Source: Nothopassalora personata (taxonomy: Eukaryota > Ascomycota > Dothideomycetes > Mycosphaerellales > Mycosphaerellaceae). From it: DNA of 64,000 nucleotides. A program made the position numbers and the translations under genes. The stretch is taken from assembly GCA_033816765.1 (NCBI GenBank), contig CM066291.1:5766001-5830000 (forward strand), read 5' to 3'. Shown here piece after piece: positions 55,601-64,000 of the stretch (its first letter is position 1; each line of letters starts with the position of its first letter). The notes beneath the pieces are model-generated. The model saw only the letters and a program-made list of their open reading frames with translations. It was not told the origin of the DNA and ran no database searches.

Positions 55601-55890
55601 TAGTAGAGGCATTTAAGCATTAGCGACCGTACCTCGAAGGCGCATCGTATACGGTTTAGGTACTAGTCGACTATACGAACCTATAGGGTTTTATAATAGT
55701 AAAGTAGCTAAACGGGAGGTAAGCTCGATAGGCGACGTTTCTATAATCTTTCGACTTCGTAGTAGAGCATAGGTTAGGGAAGAGTAACCTAGCCGATACG
55801 CTATCGCGACGTAGTAACTACGTACGCGTAGCGTAGTAGACGTCGAACTTACTTCCTACGCTATAAAGTAAGCTATCTTTCTAGAAGGAA
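52672..55890 (+). pseudogene. Truncated gypsy element C (gag, PR, RT, RNase H; no integrase)
   Basis: It is collinear with element B over gag, protease, RT (DLQ/DAYYRI region, then VYLDDILIYS at about 54990-55020) and RNase H. It leaves homology at about 55890, in the RNase H-integrase linker. No integrase, chromodomain or 3' LTR follows before the 370-bp repeat. Stops are RIP type. Unlike B, the palm motif here keeps both Asp. Confidence 0.75.
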
Positions 55891-55997
55891 TTGTTAGGAA
55901 CTGCTATACGTTATCCTAACTAGGCTTAGATCTTTATAGGGATGTCTCTCTCTCGTTAGAAAGGTAGTAGTCCTAAACAGTATATAGTGTATACTAT

Positions 55998-56369
55998 TGA
56001 CGACTAATGGGTTGTGTTGACCTTGGGTTTGGGTTTGGGAAGGGGTCCCTTGGGTCCAACTTGCCCAAATTCATTTAGGTTTGATTGGACATTTGGGCAA
56101 GCCAGCAGGACCTGGTATGGCCATTGAGATATATACTGCGCAGTTGAGTATTGTAAGCGTAGCATCAAGGCAACAATTCAATTCATACCTCTCGAGTAGA
56201 GGGTATAGGGGTTTAGGGTCCGCCAATCCTCTTGTTTTATCTGGCTACTGCGCTGCTCGTCACGTGACCTGATTTCCCGGTCCCAGGACCGGCAAATACC
56301 CCTGCTTACGCAAGCACCGCTCCATACCACCACAACTCGGACAGGCCTACATAGGGTGGTTGGTAGACA
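55998..56369 (+). repeat. 370-bp repeat, copy 1 (almost free of RIP)
   Basis: This copy starts TGACGACTAATGGG and ends GGTTGGTAGACA. It retains many CpA and TpG dinucleotides, in sharp contrast to everything around it. Copies at 58326-58690 (minus) and 60066-60432 (plus) are the same repeat with heavy C-to-T/G-to-A change. It could be a terminal repeat of a DNA element or a solo LTR. Confidence 0.7.
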
Positions 56370-56591
56370 TTAATACTTAAAATAAGTTAAGTACGAGGCT
56401 CCTATCTACTTATAAAAGAGCGTCGTCTATATAGTGCTATGTCCTAGCGTAACTAATTAGACTAAGTAGACTAATTACGAGTAGTCCAATTAGACCGGTC
56501 GTACCGAAACAGATCGGCTCCGTCGTCTTTCCCTAGTACTCCGTTTCGCTAAATAAGTAGTCGTAGGTTCTCTACGAATTAAACCGTAACA
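56370..56591 (-). repeat. Partial 3' LTR of a minus-strand family-A-like element
   Basis: On the minus strand it begins TGTTACGG at 56591, next to a purine tract (minus strand AGAAGGGGGATAG), exactly as in element A. Its far end is cut by the 370-bp repeat at 56369. Confidence 0.55.
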
Positions 56592-56669
56592 CTATCCCCC
56601 TTCTAGCTTAGCTTCGTCCCGAAGCTTATAAATGATCGGTTACCCCCGCTTCTACACTTATTATACTTC

Positions 56670-57240
56670 TAAAGATAACTTCTTATACTCTTCGTAAAAT
56701 TAATCTTTCCTAGGAAATCGTACAATACGGTATCGAAATAGCTCCCTATACCGCCTATTAGAACGCTCGTCCTAAGAAGGACTCTCCTAAGCCGAAATGC
56801 ATCGTTTATCCTCGCTCCGGCCGTTGTTCCGAGTGTGTCCGTAAAGGATACGCGGGCTGCGACGTAACTATCTCGAATCCCTAGTAGATAAAGCTACGTA
56901 AGTCCCGTAATAAGCTCCGTCGCGAACTCGTTAAGGTAGAAGAGGAGGAGGCGGAGCTGTTTTATAAGTTCTCCGAGTTGTCGTCCCTCCTAGCTTCTCG
57001 TCGTTCGAAGAAAGTGCGTCTCCGGAAGTAGCTCTCGTAGGTTAAGGGTCGAATAGAAGAGGCGGTTACTAATAAAGTCGTCGAGGCCGAAGAGGTAGTA
57101 GCGGTCGAGGACGCTCTACTCTCGGTCGAAGAGTCTCTTAGCGTAGAGGCCCCTAGTAACCCTTTCTCTATCGACGATCCCCTAGAGCTCTCTCTCCTAA
57201 ACTAGAACCTATTGTTTCCGGGTTACTAGGGTTTTATTCC
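56670..57240 (+). pseudogene. Antisense accessory ORF, best-preserved copy
   Basis: Plus-strand, antisense to the adjoining gag. It shows KCIVYPRSGRCSECVRKGYA followed by GCDVT (spacing C-x8-C-x2-C-x7-C). A long Glu/Lys-rich helical region follows (VKVEEEEAELFYKFSE) and then an acidic tail. Only a few RIP-type stops are present. It has the strongest Cys-cluster of the three copies; the pattern recalls, but does not equal, the fungal Zn2Cys6 cluster. Confidence 0.6.
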
Positions 57241-57244
57241 CTTC

Positions 57245-58300
57245 GATAACGTTAGTTCCTTTAGATTGTCGTAAGTCGTTATCTAATAGTCGTGTTTTCT
57301 ATGTCGTTATGTTAACTTCTATGTCCTAGGCTATTAAATTAAGAAGCCGCCGTTTAATGCCTTATCGTTAGGTTGTTTCTACTAGGTAGATTTCGAGAAG
57401 AAGTTCTCGCATTCCTAGTATGCCGTTATTACCCGATCTATAGCGTTAAATTCGCGGCTAACAATATTCTTCTTCTTATAATTTCTTATAAAGTAGCCCT
57501 ATTCGCTACATACGTAGTAGGTGGAACCTTTACTCTTTAGCTCCCTTCCTATCCTACGTTCCGTTACGTCTAATTCTATTAGGTCTCCGTAACCGTTCGG
57601 GTCCTAACTTCTAGCCTTAAAGCCCCCTCTTCCGCCCGCGGCGGGTCTCTAGTACCTAGGCTATATATGTCGGTCGTACCTTAACTCCTAGAGCCTTTTA
57701 TCGATCTCCTTTACTGCCTTAATTATCGCCCCTAGCGTAACGACGCTAGCGTTTTGGGATAGTTCGGCTTTAACGTTGTCTTTTAGCCCGAGTTAGAACT
57801 GCGATCGTAATGCTACGTCGTTCTATTCTAGGTCGGCGGCATATCCTTAGAATTCTAAGGCGTATAGCGCTATAGAAGTGGTCTATCGAAGTTATCGGAT
57901 ATGTCGGTCGGCGTATACCTCCTTATTTAGTATTCCGTATAGATTATCGAGTTTTATTTTAAACTCGTCGTAGTCGTAGAAAATTTTTCGAGTCTCCGTT
58001 TTCGGTGTTTCTCCCTCGCCCTAGTTATATAGCTAGTCCTTAAGGTATAGTCGGAATCCTCTAGCTACTTTTCCTCGTAGGAAGGATACGGCGTATAAGA
58101 CCTTACTAGCCTCGCCTTAAAACTAGTATGCGTTAAAGTGAAGGTATAACTGAACCTACAGTTAAAAAGCCTCTAGTTTGTCCTTAGTCCCGTCGAACGT
58201 CTCCGGCGTAGACACCTTAGGTGCACGGTAGTAGTCCGATAGGTTTAGCATGCCTATAGGGTTGTTATTATTCTTACTGCTTCCTAAAATCGAAATTTCG
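57245..58300 (-). pseudogene. Decayed gag of a pol-less family-A-like element
   Basis: The minus strand reads a Gag protein with a capsid-like part (SDYYRAPKVSTPETFDGTKD, then VLYAVSFLRGKVARG). A decayed zinc knuckle follows near 57460-57510 (YYVCSE, then GYFIRNYKKKN). It is followed directly by the antisense ORF and the LTR, with no protease, RT or integrase. It is therefore an internally deleted, non-autonomous element or a deletion product. Its 5' LTR is replaced by the 370-bp repeat. Confidence 0.6.
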
Positions 58301-58325
58301 CTTATTTGTTCCGTAATACTAGTAA

Positions 58326-60432
58326 TGTCTACTAACTACCCTATGTAGGCCTGTCCGAGTTGTAGTAGTGTAGAGCGGCGCTTATGTAAGTAGAGGTATT
58401 TACCGGTCCCGGGACCGTGAAATTAGGTCACGTAACGAGCAGCGTAGTAACTAGATAAAACAAGAGGATTAGCGGACCTAAACCCCTATGCCCTCTACTC
58501 GAGAGGTATGAATTGAATTGTTACCTTTATACTACGCTTACAATGCTTAGCTACGTAGTATATATCTTAATAGCTATACTAGGTCCTACTAGCTTGCCTA
58601 AATATCCAATTAAACCTAAATGAAATTAGGGCAAGTTGGACTTAAGGGACCCCCTCTAAACCTAAGGTTAACACAACCTATTAGTCGTTAATATATCCTC
58701 CCCTATTACGAACCTGTCCTTAGGTTCTAAAGTAGTAAGCCCGGGCATTATAGGTAGCTTAGTTAGTCGCCGTAAGCTAAGGTAGTCTAGTAGCAGCATA
58801 GTAGCTCACTCTACCATTTAGCTTAACATATAAGATGTTAGGTAATCCTAGGGCCTACTAGCGACAGTTTATAAAGGTCGAAAGGATTTCTCTAGTAGAG
58901 ACCGTAATAGTAACGGCAATAATCCGCGACTCGCGCCCGTCGCCCTACGTTAACGTATACTACGAAACTAGCGAGGGATTAGGTAGCTATATTAGTATAA
59001 TCGAACGGACTAGATAGTCGAATAATGTAAACGCCATTCATGAGACAAGTGAGTATTAGTACTAGTAACCTAATAAGTCTAAAGTCGAATCCATCGCGTA
59101 GCTAGAAAGTGAGTTAAGGGAAGACAAGTAACTATAAGAAACAAGTAAGATCTAAGGACTAGAAGCACCCGTACCCGAAGCATTAACTAGAGTTAGAACT
59201 AGAACTAGAACTAGAATTAGAAATCTATATAGCCGGAAAATCAACTAGAAACTAGGAGCCTATAGACCCGCACTAACTACTCAGTTCCACTTATTCTTAC
59301 ATAACTCCTTTATCTAGACCCACTCGTTATCGTAGCTAACACTAGTCTCACTAGACGCGTCCCTAAGTAGCTAGCTAGTGAAGTTCCTATAGTAGTTACG
59401 GAAGAAGCTCTTATTACGCCCTTCGCTCGTAAAGCACATCTACTCGAGAGTAGTAACTAGGCTAAGCTACTTGTCTATCAATTTCATAGCTCGGACGCGT
59501 TAATTATATATCTTCTTATAGAAGAGCTCCGAGTCTAGGCGGATCGTAGCATTAAGCCACCTTCTAGCATTAAGGATGACTTCGTTATCGTTCTAGGACT
59601 TTAAACCCGCTAGGGCATCGGATAGAGGGCTGATGCCGCTAAGGTGTACGGCCGTAGGAAAAGGATAGCCGGGCACTAGGCGTCGATACTTAAACCCTAT
59701 AGCGCTTTCACTTAGCGTCTTAAAGTTACGATAGAGATCTATTACCTAGTGTATGCTCTAGCTTCTCTAGAGTTTAAGATAGTTATCGTCGCGGATCTCG
59801 ATAAAGTAAGGGTTAATCTAACGTAGCGTCCTCTTATGTGCGGCCTACCTTATTAGGACGCCTATAGTAGTCACTCGCATTTGCCTAGCGCTTAGGTCCT
59901 CTCTAAACTAGCTAATGCTGTTCTTGCTTAGGTAATTATGAACCCTAACCGAGAAGAAACGCTTAAATCGGCCGTCTTCTATATAGTCGTTAGTCCGGCA
60001 CTACTAGATAAACTCTCTAGCATTCCCTTACTTATAAAAACCGTGTAAAAATTCCGGCCTACTATTAACGACTAATGGGTTGTATTGACCTTAGGTTTAG
60101 AGGGGGTCCCTTAGGTCTAACTTGCCCTAATTTCATTTAGGTTTAATTAGATATTTAGGTAAGCTGGTAGGACCTAGTATAGCTATTAAGATATATACTA
60201 CGTAGCTAAGTATTGTAAGCGTAGCATAATAAGGCAACAATTTAATTCATACCTCTCGAGTAGAGGGCATAGGGGTTTAGGTCCGCTAATCCTCTTGTTT
60301 TATCTAGCTACTGCGCTACTTGTCACGTGACCTGATTTCACGGTCCCGGGACCGGTAAATACCTCTGCTTACATAAGCGCCGCTCCACACTACCACAACT
60401 CAGACAGGCCTACATAGGGTAGTTAGTAGACA
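58326..60432. mobile_element. Possible terminal-inverted-repeat DNA element, 2.1 kb
   Basis: The 370-bp repeat occurs here twice in opposite orientation (58326-58690 and 60066-60432). It gives inverted ends reading TGTCTACTAACTACCC inwards from the left. Each end is flanked by TAA/TTA, so a TA target duplication is possible. The middle carries one long minus-strand frame (59279-60050). The alternative is two independent solo LTRs in opposite orientation. All of it is RIP-mutated. Confidence 0.45.
59279..60050 (-). pseudogene. Unknown decayed ORF inside the inverted-repeat unit
   Basis: About 257 codons stay in one frame, interrupted only by a dozen TAG/TAA at likely Gln/Trp codons. Its natural terminator is TGA. 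Readable stretches include RQMRVTTIGVLIR, FKYRRLVPGYPFPTAVHLSG and ARRWLNATIRLDSELFYKK. I recognise no transposase, Gag or host family. There is no obvious DDE pattern. Confidence 0.4.
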
Positions 60433-60799
60433 TTATTTTTAGTAGTTAATAAGGGGGGTTATTAAGTGTATACCCGGTAGCGTATTAGTATCTAGTTTAT
60501 AAGGTCAAAATCATAATTTAAGGTCTAAGGTTCACGGTTAAGGTTATCACTTAAGGTTAAGGTTTAAGGTTAAGGTCTAAGGTTAAGGTTCACGGTTAAG
60601 GTTAACTAAGGTCGAAAACACTTAAGGTCCAAGGTATTTAGCAACAATTACGGTCACAAGGTCCTATTAAGCAATAACTAGTATTAGCACATTCTAAAGC
60701 AAGTACTACGTAATAATAGATACGGCTACATTACTAGAAAAACTTAGCACCTTTACCGACATAGGTAGAGGCTACGAACAGCCTATAAACCCTACGAAA
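60433..60799 (+). repeat. TAAGGT hexamer-type array and leader of element E
   Basis: Between about 60517 and 60640 the hexamer TAAGGT occurs about twelve times, partly in a longer unit containing GGTTCACGGTTAAGGTTA. It precedes the gag-like frame of element E. It resembles a diverged telomere-like repeat only superficially. Confidence 0.55.
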
Positions 60800-63700
60800 A
60801 TGGAAGGGGTCTATAGGGATTCTGTCCCTTATAAGGGGATAGAGGAATCGGAGGAAGGAGAAACACCTAAATCTAGTAAAGAAGGGAGAAGCGGAACTAG
60901 CGCCGCTGAATTAGGTATAGGTGTAGGAACGAACAGCACGATAGGAATAGATGCTATAACTGCCCTCTTTAGACGATTAGTAGTAGCAATAGAAAACGCT
61001 AGTCCTCGCTTTCTACCTCTAGGAGGTGCTAAGAATCCGTTCTTTAATAGCACTAATGCTACTGAGTTCTAGGAGCGGTTTAGCGACCTAATGGACTAGT
61101 ATCCGCCTCGGGCATCTATTAAGAAGGACGATTTCTAGGGCAGGTTTAAGCGCAATTGCGAAACTACTATCCGGCGCGTAGTTATGAGACTGCCTAGGTA
61201 GCTTACTAATAAGGTACGTTTTAGGAGGGCGTTCTTATTAGAGTTCTTAAGGTTTAACGCCTACTCGATGTTAGGGAGTCGGGAATATCTTAAGGAGATT
61301 GTTAGGGCGTAGTAAGGTAAGAGGCCCGAAGAATAGGATGTGAAGGAATTTATCCGCCTATTTATATCCTCAAGTGACCTAATTAAACCTAAGGATTTGG
61401 ATAATAGCTCCCGGAGTCGCCTCCTCCTTTCTTTAATAGCACTAATGCTACTAAGTTCTAGGAGCGGTTTAGCGACCTAATAGACTAGTATCCGCCTCGG
61501 GCATCTATTAAGAAGGACGATTTCTAGGGCAGGTTTAAGCGCAATTACGAAACTACTATCCGGCGCGTAGTTATAAGACTGCCTAGGTGGCTTACTAATA
61601 AGGCACGTTTTAGGAGGGCGTTCTTATTAGAGTTCTTAAGGTTTAACGCCTACTCGATGTTAGGGAGTCGGGAATATCTTAAGGAGATTGTTAGGGCGTA
61701 GTAAGGCAAGAGGCCCGAAGAATAGGATGTAAAGGAATTCATCCGTCTATTTATATCCTTAAGTAACCTAATTAAACCTAAGGATTTAGATAACAGCTCC
61801 CGGAGTCGCCTCCTCCTTTAGGGATTGCTAGAGGCAGTCGCAAAAGCGGTCTATAAGGCTTACGGGCTTCACCTAAAGCAACCTAAGAAGTTTAGGGACT
61901 TTTAGAGGATCCTCGATAAAGCTGCTAGTATCGTAGATAGTAAGGAGGGATAGAAAGCTATGTATATAGATTTCCCTCTTACTTTACCTTAGCTATACCG
62001 CTTAGTCGTGAAGCAAATGCCGCGCCTTAAGCCTAAGATTAATACGCTTAAGAAGGCCACTTCTAGGACTGTTGTCGATAATAACCTAATCTAGAAGGTA
62101 GCTAAAATGAGCATACGTACATACTAGCGCGGTCGCGTCGCGGACGCGGGCGCCTTCTACCCGAGCGAGAATTAACGCTCTATGTAACCTAAGAGGCACG
62201 ACCTAGACACTAAACTGTAGGTTTACGTAATGTAGCGACCCCTATCGTAGAATCGCGAATAGTCTAAAGCGATAGATAGTTGTTACTACAACTATAGTAG
62301 CTCGAAGTACTAGGCTAGCAATTATAGGGCGATAAGGTCCTTAATATCCCGGGGCTACGTATACCTCGCCCCGAACAACTAGTAGTATCTAGGGAAAGAA
62401 GGCGATCCACGTCCTACTAAGTTTAACTTTCGGAGGGACTATAGTAAACCGAAACTGCTCTATATGCTCCCTCTACTCGAAGAACATTATAGACCGATCG
62501 AATTTAATAACTAGTATAAGATTCCCGCACTACGAAAGTAATAGATGGGTAGGGACTACACTAGGGTAACTAAGGTTACGCTTCCTAATTATTCTAAGCC
62601 CCCTCCTAACTTTAGGCATTTAATAGAGTATAGCCCTTAGGACGCACGGTCTAGCTAAACGGAGAAGGCTACTAGGATATATTAGGTCTCATTCGGAGAA
62701 AGTGAAGCTGAGTAGGCGATCGACTTAGGCGAGCTTAACGAGGTATCTACCTATCCTATATAGTCTAATAAAGTGAAAGGGAAGGCACCCGTAGGCATTC
62801 TAAAGAATCCGCACCCGAGGACCCGGTCCTTAGCCTAGGACCTACGAGCCCGAGCTAAGGCTACTAAGAAAGTTCGCCTTTAATTAGAACAGGAGATCCG
62901 ATAAGCTAAGATTAACTAGTAGGAGGTTGAAATAACTAACGAAGTTAGTGCTTAAATGAGCGAAACTCAATTATTAGCTAAATCCGGGGAAACCCTAGGA
63001 AGGGGAAATGATGCCTAAGTGAATAGACTAGGGAACGGCGCTAGTAAAGGACTGCCTAAGGATATGCCTATTAGTCCCGTAAACGCCCCCTTCGCATAAA
63101 GGAAGCGTATGTAGAATGCTAAGACTATAAGGATTAATAACTACGTTCGACAATATAGATTAGCTAGTAATGGCCCGGTTACGAAGGAAGAGGGTATTAT
63201 CTACTAGATTAATTAGATCCTCTAGACAACGTTCCTAAATGTGAACGCCTAAGATTGGTTTCGATATAGTCGCTAGTTCGAGGCTGCCCTTTTCGGTCGC
63301 GTTACTAACACCCCCGCTCTTTAGGAGAAGCTCGCTATAGTGCGACGTCTTATAGGAAAGGACCCTAAGGTTCGCACTAGTTAAGTAGTTACCTATAAAG
63401 ATGAACCTAAGTATAATAAGGAGGTCTTCCGTAAAGATAGTTAGGCCTAGTATGTCGGAGTGTATTCAACTATACTTTACTCTAAAGGTGCGGTCCCTAC
63501 TACTAAGCTATACGAGGACGTTAAGAAAATCGGGCTCTCTAGTGTCCTTAATAACTTTACTATAGTCCCTAGTCCTTAGGTAGTAGTAGAGTTTAGGATA
63601 AATAAGAACTAGATTAGGTGCCTAATTAATAAGGGTTCTAAGGTAAATATCATCGGCTAGAGGAACGCTTATAGGTTTAGGTTACTAGTAATATTAAGTG

Positions 63701-64000
63701 CTTAGCTTACCTTTCGAGGTGCTAGAGGACGGGCCTAGTTCAAAGGTGTTGTAGGCAATTTAGATGTTTAGGTGTTTAGGGTTCACTACTAGGTAGACAT
63801 GTTCATCTCCTTAGATCTAAACTCACTAACGATCCTAGGACGTCCGTAGGCCCGTAAGGTGCGGCTCACTGCCCGTAACTGCGATAATGGTTCATAGGAG
63901 GGGACTATTACTAGCCGCAAAGGTGAAAGTGTTATGTTTACTACCCTAGTTAGCTCAGACAGGTATAAGACCCTCTAAGAACTGTTAAAAGCGTCGGGAA
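60800..64000 (+). pseudogene. Decayed gag-type polyprotein of element E, continues beyond window
   Basis: An intact first segment (60800-61072, MEGVYRDSVPYKGIEESEEG onwards, Ser/Glu/Gly-rich) leads into a Gag-like helical region. Later come a basic region and, near 63590-63860, an aspartic-protease-like stretch (INKGSKVNIIG, then LNSLTILGRP). It is an LTR-element polyprotein of a family different from A and B. RIP stops are frequent and a 389-bp duplication shifts the frame. RT should lie past the window end. Confidence 0.6.
61042..61819 (+). repeat. 389-bp tandem duplication in element E
   Basis: 61042-61430 and 61431-61819 are two direct copies, both starting CTTTAATAGCACTAATGCTA and ending GGAGTCGCCTCCTCCTTT. 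They differ at scattered CpA/TpA and TpG/TpA sites only, so they were mutated after duplicating. 389 is not a multiple of three. Confidence 0.8.

Noticed and set aside
56081..56272. 63-codon frame in the un-mutated 370-bp repeat copy
   Set aside because: It exists only because this copy escaped RIP. It has no domain and is broken in the other copies, so it is not supported as a gene.
60517..60640. Telomeric repeat tract
   Set aside because: The unit is TAAGGT, not TTAGGG, is irregular, and lies inside transposon sequence. Kept only as a repeat.
1..64000. tRNA or rRNA genes
   Set aside because: Scanning by eye for T-arm boxes and rRNA-like blocks gave nothing convincing. A covariance-model search could still find one.

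Overview
The window looks like a chromosome segment of a filamentous ascomycete (Pezizomycotina; a dothideomycete such as a Mycosphaerella relative is my guess, not proven). The evidence is short introns of about 50-60 bp, fungus-specific families (GH92, GH5, UstYa-like, Kex2-processed secreted proteins) and repeat-induced point mutation (RIP) in every large repeat. In the repeats nearly all CpA/TpG has become TpA, so Trp and Gln codons have become TAG/TAA, while CpG remains.

Layout. (1) 1-8460: a RIP-decayed island with a Ty3/gypsy chromovirus (gag, protease, RT, RNase H, integrase, chromodomain) plus a separate antisense ORF before the 3' LTR. About 100-bp inverted repeats at the window start and near 8355-8453 bracket the island. 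(2) 8884-28657: a gene-dense euchromatic block. In order: GH92 alpha-mannosidase; a BMT5-type rRNA methyltransferase; a UstYa/DUF3328 gene broken by one stop; a secreted Kex2-repeat protein; a GPI protein; two tandem Tyr/Gly-repeat secreted precursors; an intact UstYa/DUF3328 gene; a SERF protein; a VAP/Scs2 protein; a UBA-zinc finger-UBX protein; a small acidic protein; NOP15; SMN. (3) 28.7-36.6 kb: sparse DNA with one intact GH5 gene and relics of a BTB protein, a type-B carboxylesterase and unknown proteins. (4) 36669-38636: a five-exon amino-acid permease. (5) 39655-64000: a second RIP island of nested gypsy elements from at least three families, a 370-bp repeat in three copies (one almost un-mutated), a possible 2.1-kb terminal-inverted-repeat element and a further gag-bearing element running off the window.

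Most interesting system: 12863-21176 has the parts list of a fungal dikaritin-type RiPP locus. Three signal-peptide proteins carry repeated dibasic (Kex2) sites. Two of them are paralogues with Tyr-rich YGxYG repeats and Glu-Ala runs. Two UstYa-like proteins with HXXHC motifs, the family that oxidises such cores, lie on either side (one disrupted). The second precursor and the intact UstYa gene are divergently transcribed from one 681-bp region. A 17-base motif from that region recurs upstream of the first precursor.

Second system: related gypsy elements share an antisense accessory ORF with a small Cys cluster and a charged helical region. One copy keeps only gag plus this ORF, with no pol.

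Gene models were built by hand. For the multi-exon models all exon sums are divisible by three and introns have GT-AG ends, but no searches could be run.
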